NCBI GenBank assembly: GCA_035651595.1
Contig: DASRFJ010000345.1
Coordinates: 1 to 8,843, forward strand
Source: JAFARZ01 sp035651595
Lineage (GTDB): Bacteria > Actinomycetota > Actinomycetes > Streptosporangiales > Streptosporangiaceae
DNA: 8,843 nt
Reading direction: 5' to 3'
The translations under genes and the position numbers were made by a program. Shown here one piece after another: positions 1-6,708 of the stretch (position 1 is its first letter; each line of letters starts with the position of its first letter). The notes under the pieces are model-generated. The model worked only from the letters and a program-made list of their open reading frames with translations. It searched no databases and was not told the origin of the DNA.

Positions 1-121
1 TGGTCGGAACGGATACGCCCCCGGACCGTCCCGACCCTCCCAGTCCAAGGCAACCCAGACCAAAGTGAAGTTCCTTGCCGGTACGTTCGGCGCTAGCCCC
101 AGCGTCGAAAGAGGGGTCGAA

Positions 122-174
122 ATTATTGCGGACACTTACCCTCCCAGATCGGGGGGGTAAGTGTCCGCAATAAT
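122..174. repeat. Perfect 20-bp inverted repeat (hairpin)
   Basis: The left arm ATTATTGCGGACACTTACCC (122-141) is exactly complementary to 155-174. Pairing continues inward by four more pairs (142-145 with 151-154, one G-T wobble), leaving a 5-base loop AGATC. No T-run follows on either side, so it is not a classic intrinsic terminator. Stem-only terminators are known in actinomycetes, and a REP-like element or an operator are alternatives. The arm motif GTGTCCGC occurs once more at 210-217. Confidence 0.85.
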
Positions 175-359
175 CTGGCGCGCCCGGCGGCACGCCCGGA
201 ATGTGGCTTGTGTCCGCTTTTGGCAGAGCGGGGCGGCGCGATGGCAATGAGACCGGCCTCGTCACCTGGCGTCCGCCGATCTCAACTGGGCGGTATCCTG
301 CGGGTGAGGGGTGGGTAAACACAGTCGCTGTGGCGCCCTTGAGTCCCCGAAAATGCTGA

Positions 360-387
360 TCCGGGGAAAGCGAGTCTGAACCCCGGA
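360..387 (+). promoter_or_regulatory. Small inverted repeat in the glmU leader
   Basis: TCCGGGG (360-366) pairs with CCCCGGA (381-387) across a 14-base loop. It ends about 19 bases before the glmU ribosome binding site GAGGAG (406-411). It could be a leader hairpin or an operator. It is short enough to arise by chance in GC-rich DNA, and no function is claimed. Confidence 0.3.
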
Positions 388-420
388 GATGTCGGCGCGA
401 TACCCGAGGAGACCAGCCGC

Positions 421-1887
421 GTGAGCGAACCTCGCCCGGTCGCTGTCATCGTCCTCGCCGCTGGTGAGGGCACAAGGATGAAGTCGCAGGTACCGAAAGT
501 GCTGCATACCCTCTGCGGTCGCAGCATGCTCGGTCACGCGCTAGCGGCCGCACGTGAACTTCAACCCCAGCGCCTCGTTGTCGTCGCGGGGCACGGCAGG
601 GAACAGGTGACCGCGGAGGTCGCGCGGGTCGCACCGGACGCGACCGTCGTGGTCCAGGAGCGGCTCGGCGGCACCGGTCACGCGGTCCGGATGGTCACCG
701 AGGTGCTCGGCGCGCTCAACGGCACCGTTGTCGTGACATATGGGGATATGCCGCTGCTGCGTGCCGAGACGCTCGCCGCCTTGGTGGCCGAGCACGCCGC
801 GCGGCACAACGCCGTCACCGTGCTGACCGCCGAGGTCGCCAACCCGTCCGGCTACGGCAGGATCGTCCGCGACCAGCTCGGCGCGCTCGCCGAGATCGTC
901 GAAGAGGCCGACGCCACCCCGGGGCAGCGGGCGATCAGCGAGATCAACTCGGGCTGCTACGCGTTCGACGGCGCGCTGCTCGGCGACGCGATCAAGCGGG
1001 TCGCGACCAGCAACGCGCAAGGCCAGGAGTACCTGACTGACGTGGTGGCGATCCTGCGCGGGGACGGCCATCCGGTGGGTGCGATGATCGCCGCCGACGG
1101 GGGCGAGATTCAGGGCGTGAACGACCGGGTGCAGCTGGCGCAGGTGCGCGGTGCGCTGAACCAGCGCCTGCTCGAGGCGTGGATGCGCTCCGGCGTCACG
1201 GTCGTGGACCCGGCGACGACGTGGGTCGACGCGGACGTCACGATCGGCCAGGACACCGAGATCCGTCCCGGTACGCACCTCGAGGGCAGCACGGCGATCG
1301 GGTCACGCGCCCAGGTCGGCCCGGACTGCACGCTCGTCGACACCACGGTCGGCGACGACGCCGCGATCAGCTACGCCGTCGCCAGATCCGCGCAGATCGG
1401 GGACGGAGTCAGCGTCGGCCCGTTCGCCTACCTCCGGCCCGGCGCGAAGATCGGTCCGGGCGCGCACATCGGCACCTACGTCGAGTTGAAGAACGCCACG
1501 GTCGGCGAGGGCTCGAAGGTGCCGCACCTGACCTACGTCGGCGACGCCGACATCGGCCGGGACGCGAACATCGGCGCCGGCACGATCTTCGCCAACTACG
1601 ACGGCGTCGCCAAGCGTCACTCGACCGTGGGCGACGGCGCGTTCGTCGGCAGCGACTCGGTGCTGATCGCGCCGGTGACCATCGGCGACGGCGCTTACAC
1701 CGCGGCCGGCTCGGCGATCAGCGAGGACGTGCCGTCCGGCGCGCTCGGCGTGGCCCGGGGCCGTCAGCACAATTCGCCAGGATGGACGGAGCGGCGCCGT
1801 CCAGAAACAAAGTCAGCGGCGGCCGCGGCGCGCGCCCGGGAAACACAATCGCAGGGGGCTACCGAACAGGAGGAAGGCGCGCAGTGA
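421..1887 (+). CDS. glmU: Bifunctional GlmU: GlcN-1-P acetyltransferase / GlcNAc-1-P uridylyltransferase
   Basis: Cytoplasmic enzyme of 488 aa that makes UDP-GlcNAc for peptidoglycan. It acetylates glucosamine-1-phosphate with acetyl-CoA, then couples the product to UTP. The N-terminal uridylyltransferase domain shows LAAGEGTRMKS (12-22, the nucleotide-binding loop) with PKVLH at 25-29, QERLGGTGHA (79-88), YGDMP with Asp109, and GVNDR with Asn234, positions that bind substrate and metal in this family. From about 255 the protein becomes a left-handed beta-helix of hexapeptide repeats with LKNATVGEGSKVPHLTYVGD (356-375); His369 is the probable acetyltransfer base, and GAGTIFANYDG follows at 385-395. 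The final ~35 residues are Ala/Glu/Gln-rich and probably disordered, as in mycobacterial GlmU. The GTG start is 9 bases after GAGGAG (406-411) and the length fits the family. The last codons overlap the prs start. Confidence 0.97.
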   Translation: MSEPRPVAVIVLAAGEGTRMKSQVPKVLHTLCGRSMLGHALAAARELQPQRLVVVAGHGREQVTAEVARVAPDATVVVQERLGGTGHAVRMVTEVLGALNGTVVVTYGDMPLLRAETLAALVAEHAARHNAVTVLTAEVANPSGYGRIVRDQLGALAEIVEEADATPGQRAISEINSGCYAFDGALLGDAIKRVATSNAQGQEYLTDVVAILRGDGHPVGAMIAADGGEIQGVNDRVQLAQVRGALNQRLLEAWMRSGVTVVDPATTWVDADVTIGQDTEIRPGTHLEGSTAIGSRAQVGPDCTLVDTTVGDDAAISYAVARSAQIGDGVSVGPFAYLRPGAKIGPGAHIGTYVELKNATVGEGSKVPHLTYVGDADIGRDANIGAGTIFANYDGVAKRHSTVGDGAFVGSDSVLIAPVTIGDGAYTAAGSAISEDVPSGALGVARGRQHNSPGWTERRRPETKSAAAAARARETQSQGATEQEEGAQ

Positions 1888-3044
1888 GCGGCCTGATCAT
1901 GCAGAGCGAGAAGCGCCTGATGCTCGTCTCCGGACGGGCATACCCCCAGCTCGCGGTCGAGGTGGCCGAATGCCTCGGCATCGAGCCGACACCCAGCAAG
2001 CTCTTCGATTTCGCCAACGGCGAGATCTTCGTCCGGTTCCTCGAGTCCGTGCGCGGCTGCGACGTGTTCGTGCTGCAGAGCCACACCTCGCCGATCAACG
2101 AGTGGATCATGGAGCAGCTGATCATGGTCGACGCGCTGAAGCGCGCGTCGGCGCGGCGGATCACCGTGGTCACCCCGTTCTTCGGCTACGCGCGGCAGGA
2201 CAAGAAGAGCCGCGGCAGGGAACCCGTCTCGGCCCGGCTGATGGCGGACCTGTTCGCGACCGCGGGTGCGGACCGGCTGATGGCGGTCGACCTCCATACC
2301 GCGCAGATCCAGGGCTTCTTCGACGGTCCCGTCGACCACCTCTTCGCGCTGTCCATCCTGGCCACGTACATCGAGAAGAAGCTGGACGTCCGCCAGGTCA
2401 CGATCGTCGCGCCGGACGCGGGCCGCGTCCGGGTCTGCGAGCGCTGGACCGACCGCCTCGGCTGCCCGCTGGCCATCATCCACAAGCGCCGCGATCCCGA
2501 CGTGGCGAACCAGGTGAAGATGTACGAGGTGGTCGGCCAGGTGCAGGGCCGGACCTGCATCCTGGTAGACGACATGATCGACACCGGCTCGACCATCGCC
2601 AAGGCGGCCGAAGCACTGTTCGACCAGGGTGCGGAGCGGGTGATCGCGACCGCGACACACGGCGTGCTCTCCGGCGAGGCCGTCGATCTCCTGAAGAACT
2701 CGCGGATCAGCGAGGTGATCATCACCAACACGCTGCCCGTGCCGGACGAGAAGAAGTTCGACAAGCTCACCGTGCTGTCCATCGCCCCCCTGCTGGCGCG
2801 GGCGATCAGCGAGGTGTTCAGCGACGGATCCGTCACCAGCCTCTTCGATGGCCAGAGCTTACGGCGCCAGTCGGGCTCCGGACGCGGCCGGGCTCAAGAG
2901 CCGCGCCCGGAGCGCGGTGGCCGTCGCTCCCGCCCCCCGCCAGTGGTTCGGGAACGACGGCCATGTCGGCGGCCGCGCGCTGTCCCGGCTGAGCAGGTCC
3001 GCGCGCGCGAACCTGCTCAGCCGGACCGGTCCGGTAACCGGTAA
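1884..3044 (+). CDS. prs: Ribose-phosphate pyrophosphokinase (PRPP synthetase) with C-terminal extension
   Basis: Class I PRPP synthetase: transfers pyrophosphate from ATP to ribose-5-phosphate, feeding purine, pyrimidine, histidine and cell-wall arabinose synthesis. Seen: FANGE (43-47), FFGYARQDKKSRGREP (99-114, ATP site), VDLHTAQIQGFF (135-146, metal/ribose site), KRRDP (201-205, catalytic flexible loop) and the PRPP-binding ILVDDMIDTGSTI (226-238). The start is GTG 1884, whose GTGA overlaps the glmU TGA; AGGAGG (1868-1873) is 10 bases upstream. The in-frame ATG at 1899 is less well placed. Family members normally stop just after SVTSLFDG, here residues 316-323. This frame instead continues at TTA (2859-2861) for about 60 Arg/Pro-rich residues to TAA 3042-3044, for 386 aa in total. 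The extension reads through two hairpins and has no recognisable domain. A lost stop codon or a sequence error would explain it; the catalytic core looks intact. Confidence 0.95.
   Translation: MSGLIMQSEKRLMLVSGRAYPQLAVEVAECLGIEPTPSKLFDFANGEIFVRFLESVRGCDVFVLQSHTSPINEWIMEQLIMVDALKRASARRITVVTPFFGYARQDKKSRGREPVSARLMADLFATAGADRLMAVDLHTAQIQGFFDGPVDHLFALSILATYIEKKLDVRQVTIVAPDAGRVRVCERWTDRLGCPLAIIHKRRDPDVANQVKMYEVVGQVQGRTCILVDDMIDTGSTIAKAAEALFDQGAERVIATATHGVLSGEAVDLLKNSRISEVIITNTLPVPDEKKFDKLTVLSIAPLLARAISEVFSDGSVTSLFDGQSLRRQSGSGRGRAQEPRPERGGRRSRPPPVVRERRPCRRPRAVPAEQVRAREPAQPDRSGNR
2876..2912 (+). terminator. Hairpin just after the usual prs end
   Basis: CTCCGGACGCGGC (2876-2888) pairs with GCCGCGCCCGGAG (2900-2912), 12 of 13 positions, around an 11-base loop. 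It starts 15 bases after the TTA codon that stands where prs genes usually stop, a typical place for an operon-end stem. No T-run follows. In the sequence as given it lies inside the prs reading frame. Confidence 0.45.
2985..3024 (+). terminator. Perfect 14-bp hairpin, probable old glmU-prs terminator
   Basis: CCGGCTGAGCAGGT (2985-2998) is exactly complementary to 3011-3024, with a 12-base GC-alternating loop. There is no T-run, as is common for actinomycete stem-type terminators. It lies within the C-terminal extension of the prs frame, which argues that this stretch was originally non-coding. Confidence 0.55.
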
Positions 3045-3048
3045 CCGG
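3021..3048. repeat. CCGG palindrome and tandem CCGGTAA repeats
   Basis: CCGGACCGGTCCGG (3021-3034) is a perfect palindrome that shares its first four bases with the end of the preceding hairpin. It runs into two tandem CCGGTAA units (3031-3037 and 3038-3044) plus a further CCGG. The TAA that closes the extended prs frame is part of the second unit. It could be a protein-binding site or simple slippage. Confidence 0.5.
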
Positions 3049-3334
3049 GCCGGCAGCGGGCGGTCCCGGCACCAGGGCTGGTCCCCGTACCCCGGGCCAG
3101 AACCGCTCCCGCCGCACCCACCCCGCTTGGCGGGCGGGCGTCTTGGGTGCCGATCGGACGGCGCCCCCGTGGTGCCGTCCGCGTACGGCAGCTCGTCGTC
3201 GGCGTCGTCTTCGACCGTCAAGTGCGAGTTCCCTCACATCGTCCGGCAGACCGTTTACGCCCCAATTAAGCCGTGGTTGAGTAGTCTTCAGGGGCGGCGG
3301 ACGCGCGCGAGCCGGAAGTGAGTGGTCCCAGAGA
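3045..3334. other. Non-coding gap between prs and the AfsR-type gene
   Basis: No gene is supported in this 290-bp stretch; open frames on both strands have unnatural composition. A hairpin lies at 3155-3181. Base composition shifts from very GC-rich to a more AT-containing patch at about 3250-3290, a likely place for the regulator's promoter. I could not find a -10/-35 pair with acceptable spacing there. Confidence 0.6.
3155..3181. terminator. Hairpin in the prs-regulator gap
   Basis: CGGACGGC (3155-3162) pairs with GCCGTCCG (3174-3181). After one mismatch, two further pairs close around a 5-base loop. It could terminate transcription or be a binding site. There is no T-run, so direction and role are uncertain. 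Confidence 0.35.
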
Positions 3335-6331
3335 ATGATGAGATTCCGGCTGCTCGGACCGCTTGAGGTCCGGGTCGGTGAGGAATGGCGCGGGATCGGG
3401 GCGCCGAAATGGCGCGCCGTACTCGCCACGCTGTTGATCAACGCTGGGCAGGTTGTGTCCACCGACACGCTGGTCAGCGCCGTCTGGGGCGATACGCCGC
3501 CCACCAAGGCCGCGAACCTCATCAGCATCTACGTGCTCCGGCTGCGCCGGCTGCTCGGCGACAGCGACGGCAGCCTGCTCGCCACCCGCGCCCCCGGCTA
3601 TCAGCTTCGGGTCACCCCGAAGGAGGTCGACGCGCAGCTGTTCGAGGCGATGGTGCGCGAGGGACGGCGCGCGCTGGCCGCGAAGGACCCCGAACGCGCG
3701 GCCGGCCACCTGGCCGAAGCCCTCGCGCTGTGGCACGGGAGTGCGCTGGCCGACGTGCCGCGGACTCAGCTGATCGAGGTGGAGGCCGACCACCTCGACG
3801 AGCTCAAGCTGGCCGCCGCCGAACTGCGGATCACCGCCGAGCTCGACTGCGGCGGCCACGCCCAGGTCGTGCCCGAACTGCGCAGGCTGCTCACCGACCA
3901 TGCGCTTCGCGAAGGCCTGTGGCTGCTGCTGATGAAGGCGCTGGACGGCTCCGGCCGGCACGCCGAGGCCCTCGACGTGTACGGCCAGGCACGCAAGGTG
4001 ATCGCCGACGAGCTGGGCGTCGATCCCGGCAGCGAGCTGCGCCGGCTGTATGCCGACCTGCTCGCCCAGGACACCGCCGCGACCTCGGGCCCGGCGGGCC
4101 CGCCAGCCGGGCTCATCGCGGCGGGCACGTTCGCGGCCACCACGCCGCAGCCGGTCGCCCCGCGGCCCGCGCTGGCCGGCCGCCGCGACGAGGCTCCGGC
4201 CGAGCCCGTCACCGCCGCCGAGCTGACGGCCGAGCTGACGGCCGAGGAGAACGCGGACCAGGAGCAGGACGCGGTGCCCGCCGCGGCGGCGCGCGGTCTC
4301 GAGCCGGCGCTGTGTCCCGCCCAGCTGCCCACCGACATCGCCGACTTCACCGGTCGCGAGGACCAGGTCAAGCATCTGTCGGAGATACTCGCCGCGGCCC
4401 CGGAGGACGGCTCCGGTGCGGTCCGCGTCGCGCTGGTGGCCGGCTACGGCGGCCTGGGTAAGACGTCCCTGGCCGTCCACGCCGCGCACCGGGTCCGCTC
4501 ACATTTCCCCGACGGCCAGCTGTACGTCGACCTGCTCGGCGCCACCGCGCATCCGCTGCCGCCCGCCGACGTGCTCGCGAGGTTCCTGCGCGACCTAGGC
4601 GTCGACGGCAAGGACGTGCCCGTCGACGAGGCCGAGCGCGCGGCCCGCTACCGGACCTGTCTGGCCGGCCGGCGCATCATGGTGGTGCTCGACAATGCCC
4701 GCGACGCCGGCCAGGTGCGTCCGCTGCTGCCGGGCAGCGGGTCGTGCGCCGTGCTTGTCACCACCCGCAGCCGGATGCCGGATCTGGCCAGGACCAAGCT
4801 GGTCGACCTGAACGTGCTCGATGACGACGAGGCGCTCACCCTGTTCGCTAAGGTGGTCGGCGACGAGCGTGCCGCGGCCGAGCCGGAGGCCACCGCCGAG
4901 CTGCTCGACGTCTGCGCCGGCCTGCCGCTGGCGATACGCATCTGCGCGGCCCGGCTGGCCACCCGCAGCGGCTGGACGATCCGCTCCATGGCCAACCGGC
5001 TGCGGGACGAGCACCGCAGGCTCGACGAGCTGACGGTCGGCGACCTGGCGGTCCGCGCCAGCTTCGAGGTCAGCTTCGCCAGCCTGCCGACCCCGCGCCG
5101 CGGTGTCAGCCCGGCCGACGCGTTCCGCCTGCTCGGGCTCTGGCACGGCCCGACGATCTCCACCGCCGCGGCCGCCGCCCTGTTCGGCTCGGCCGAGGAC
5201 GAGGCCGTGGACGCGCTCGAGCTGCTGGTCGACGCCCACTTGCTCGAGTCCGTGGCACCGGACCGCTACAAGTTCCATGACCTGCTTCGGGTTTATGCCT
5301 CCGAACGAGCGGTGGCTGATCTTTCCGAGGACGCTTGCACGACCGCCATAACCCGCCTCGTCGGCTGGTACATGCGCACCGCTGACAACGCGGCCCAGGC
5401 GCATACGCCCCACACCTACACCATCCCGCTGACCTCGGCATACGCCGGTCCGCCCGGGCTTACGTTCCACGGCCCGGACGACGCCCTCGCCTGGTACGAC
5501 AGCGAGCGGACCAACATTCCCGCGGCTACCCGGCAGGCGGCGGAAAGCGCGCTGCACGACATCGCCTGGCGCCTGCCCGCTCCGTTGTTCCGGGTGTTCC
5601 ACGCCCGCGGCAACTGGGCGGACTGCATCATCACCCACCGGATCGCGCTGGACAGCGCCCGCAAGGCGGAGAACCGGCAGGGTGCGGCGTGGGTGCTGAA
5701 CAATCTTGGTTACGCGCTGGGCCAGACCGGGGACGGCGACGGTTTTGGCTATCTCGAGCAGGCGCTGGCGATCCGGCGGGAGATCGGCGACCGGCCGGGT
5801 GAAGCGCAGACCGCGAACAACCTGGGTGATATCTACCAGAAGGCCGGCCGGCTCGACGAGGCGCTGGAGATGCTGCATCGTGCCGTCGACCTGAACCGGC
5901 AGATCGGCCGCCTCCGCGGTGCGGGCATCGCGTTGAACAACCTCGGTGACACACTGCTCGGCGCGGGCCGTGCCGAGGAGGCCGTGGACTGGCTACAACA
6001 GGCCCTCGCCACGTTCACCGAACTCGAGGACGCGGACGGGCTGGGGTACGCCCTTTACAATCTCGGCCGCTGCCATCTCCTGCTCGGGGACGACAAGGAG
6101 GCGGTGGTCAGCTTCCAGCGGGCGCTGGCCAGCCACCAGGTCACCGGTCACCTGCAGCAGCAGGCACGGACACTCAGACTCCTCGGCCGCGCCCAGGCCC
6201 GGTTGGGAGATACCGCGGAGGCGAGGCAGTCCTTGACTCGATCGGCAATGATCTATGACCTCCTGGGAGATATCGTCAAGGCCGCAGAGGTCCGTGCCGA
6301 AGCCGCAGGGAACTCGGGAGAGATCCATTAG
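3335..6331 (+). CDS. AfsR-type SARP regulator with NB-ARC ATPase and TPR domains
   Basis: Large cytoplasmic transcriptional activator of 998 aa, close to the 993 aa of Streptomyces coelicolor AfsR as I recall it. Residues 3-93 form an OmpR-like winged helix (LLGPLEVRVG, then ATRAPGYQL), and 98-245 the bacterial transcriptional activation domain (DAQLFEAMVREGRRAL to LGVDPGSELRRLYADLL). An Ala/Pro/Glu-rich linker (246-330) contains a duplicated ELTA unit. The NB-ARC ATPase follows: Walker A GYGGLGKT (370-377, Lys376), Walker B IMVVLDN (448-454), LVTTRSR (474-480), GLPLA (529-533) and an MHD-like FHD (647-649). The C-terminus has about five TPR units of about 40 residues, marked by NNLG or like motifs near 789, 828, 868, 908 and 948. 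ATP and phosphorylation would gate DNA binding, as for AfsR; that is inference. The start ATG 3335 (ATG 3338 also possible) has only a weak RBS. The next gene, 81 bases on, resembles afsS, supporting an AfsR-like role. Orthology to AfsR itself is not proven, because actinomycetes carry many such regulators. Confidence 0.93.
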   Translation: MMRFRLLGPLEVRVGEEWRGIGAPKWRAVLATLLINAGQVVSTDTLVSAVWGDTPPTKAANLISIYVLRLRRLLGDSDGSLLATRAPGYQLRVTPKEVDAQLFEAMVREGRRALAAKDPERAAGHLAEALALWHGSALADVPRTQLIEVEADHLDELKLAAAELRITAELDCGGHAQVVPELRRLLTDHALREGLWLLLMKALDGSGRHAEALDVYGQARKVIADELGVDPGSELRRLYADLLAQDTAATSGPAGPPAGLIAAGTFAATTPQPVAPRPALAGRRDEAPAEPVTAAELTAELTAEENADQEQDAVPAAAARGLEPALCPAQLPTDIADFTGREDQVKHLSEILAAAPEDGSGAVRVALVAGYGGLGKTSLAVHAAHRVRSHFPDGQLYVDLLGATAHPLPPADVLARFLRDLGVDGKDVPVDEAERAARYRTCLAGRRIMVVLDNARDAGQVRPLLPGSGSCAVLVTTRSRMPDLARTKLVDLNVLDDDEALTLFAKVVGDERAAAEPEATAELLDVCAGLPLAIRICAARLATRSGWTIRSMANRLRDEHRRLDELTVGDLAVRASFEVSFASLPTPRRGVSPADAFRLLGLWHGPTISTAAAAALFGSAEDEAVDALELLVDAHLLESVAPDRYKFHDLLRVYASERAVADLSEDACTTAITRLVGWYMRTADNAAQAHTPHTYTIPLTSAYAGPPGLTFHGPDDALAWYDSERTNIPAATRQAAESALHDIAWRLPAPLFRVFHARGNWADCIITHRIALDSARKAENRQGAAWVLNNLGYALGQTGDGDGFGYLEQALAIRREIGDRPGEAQTANNLGDIYQKAGRLDEALEMLHRAVDLNRQIGRLRGAGIALNNLGDTLLGAGRAEEAVDWLQQALATFTELEDADGLGYALYNLGRCHLLLGDDKEAVVSFQRALASHQVTGHLQQQARTLRLLGRAQARLGDTAEARQSLTRSAMIYDLLGDIVKAAEVRAEAAGNSGEIH

Positions 6332-6340
6332 CTAAACGTC

Positions 6341-6373
6341 TTCAAGGCAATGTGCGCCACTGGATACGATGCT
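6341..6373 (+). promoter_or_regulatory. Promoter of the NMPD-repeat gene
   Basis: A -10-like TACGAT (6365-6370) lies 18 bases after TTCAAG (6341-6346), a weak -35. The 14-bp block CTGGATACGATGCT (6360-6373) recurs exactly at 6651-6664 before the second small gene, at a similar distance from its ATG (39 and 44 bases). SARP activators usually bind direct repeats at the -35 region, and TTCAAGG (6341-6347) could be one half-site. No clear second half-site at 11-bp spacing is visible. Confidence 0.5.
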
Positions 6374-6412
6374 TGGACGAATGCCCCCCGCCAGGAAGAC
6401 CGAGAGGACAGC

Positions 6413-6586
6413 ATGGTGAATGCAACATTCGCTGACGAAATGCTCGATGAAATCCGTGGCGACACAACGCCTGGCAACATGCCGGATGCCGAGCCGGAGA
6501 ACATGCCCGACGCGAAGCCCGAGAACATGCCCGACGCCAAGCCGCAGAACATGCCCGACGTCGAACCGGAGAACATGCCTGACTGA
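6413..6586 (+). CDS. 57-aa AfsS-like small protein with NMPD octapeptide repeats
   Basis: A small protein that begins MVNATFADEMLDEI, followed by RGDTTPG. It then has four 8-residue repeats (NMPDAEPE, NMPDAKPE, NMPDAKPQ, NMPDVEPE) and ends exactly with NMPD. The ATG was chosen because GAGAGGA (6402-6408) sits 4 bases upstream and because the start, RBS and first 14 residues are matched in the next gene. An in-frame ATG at 6350 would place the promoter inside the gene. There is no signal peptide, membrane segment or cysteine. From memory, Streptomyces AfsS is a 63-aa protein encoded beside afsR, is AfsR-activated, and carries repeats built on DNHMPxxP. The ENMPDxxP pattern and gene position here are similar, so an AfsS-like promoter of secondary metabolism is the best guess. 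A RiPP precursor or a repeat peptide signal are alternatives. Codons are less GC-biased than in the neighbours. Confidence 0.75.
   Translation: MVNATFADEMLDEIRGDTTPGNMPDAEPENMPDAKPENMPDAKPQNMPDVEPENMPD
6476..6583 (+). repeat. Coding 24-bp tandem repeat (4.5 units)
   Basis: Units are at 6476-6499, 6500-6523, 6524-6547 and 6548-6571, plus a half unit at 6572-6583. Each encodes NMPD followed by a variable A/V-E/K-P-E/Q. Codons differ at third positions between units (ccg/ccc/cct, gat/gac, gag/gaa) while the residues are kept. That indicates old duplication with selection on the protein rather than recent slippage. Confidence 0.9.
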
Positions 6587-6650
6587 GGGGAGCCGTCCCG
6601 CGACCTCGTAGATGTCCAACGGGCAAACAGCCTCCGAGCGCGCCGGATCG

Positions 6651-6664
6651 CTGGATACGATGCT
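6651..6664 (+). promoter_or_regulatory. Duplicated -10 element before the acidic small gene
   Basis: CTGGATACGATGCT is an exact copy of 6360-6373 and includes TACGAT (6656-6661). The 20 bases upstream are only weakly similar to the first copy, with TCCGAG (6633-6638) in the -35 zone. Its position suggests that the second small gene has its own promoter and the same regulator. Confidence 0.5.
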
Positions 6665-6708
6665 GCGCACTGCCCCGGCAGAGGGCACGGGAACCCGAGA
6701 GGACCAGC

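Larger units (their letters stand above)
1..420. other. Non-coding region upstream of glmU
   Basis: I see no convincing gene here. One frame is open from the window edge to a TGA at 66-68 and could be the proline-rich tail of an upstream gene, but nothing identifies it. No tRNA-like T-arm or acceptor pair was found by eye, although a tRNA gene often lies near glmU in actinobacteria. The region contains the 122-174 inverted repeat, a further GTGTCCGC copy at 210-217, and a small inverted repeat at 360-387. A possible -10 box TATCCT lies at 294-299, but with no good -35 partner, so the glmU promoter is not securely placed. Confidence 0.6.

Noticed and set aside
1..420. tRNA gene upstream of glmU
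   Set aside because: Looked for because tRNA genes are common there, but no GTTCGANTC-type T-arm or acceptor-stem pair was found by eye.
1179..1883. Possible longer prs starting at an ATG inside glmU
   Set aside because: The added residues are Arg/Gly-rich out-of-frame translation of the GlmU beta-helix. GTG 1884 with AGGAGG is the natural start.
2833..3528. Minus-strand open frame across the prs-regulator gap
   Set aside because: It overlaps two well-supported + strand genes, has Arg/Pro/Gly-rich noise composition and crosses several hairpins.
3266..4489. Long minus-strand open frame (407 aa) opposite the regulator gene
   Set aside because: It mirrors the codon pattern of the + strand SARP/BTAD/NB-ARC coding sequence, has low-complexity Arg/Gly/Gln composition and no recognisable domain. 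It is a GC-driven shadow.
4595..5878. Long minus-strand open frame (427 aa)
   Set aside because: It lies wholly opposite the NB-ARC/TPR coding sequence, which carries clear motifs. No RBS or domain supports the antisense frame.
6350..6412. Upstream in-frame ATG for the NMPD-repeat gene
   Set aside because: The added 21 codons would contain the shared promoter block, and the conserved RBS and head both point to ATG 6413.
6476..6583. CRISPR-like array
   Set aside because: The 24-bp units are contiguous, with no spacers, and translate to a clean octapeptide repeat.
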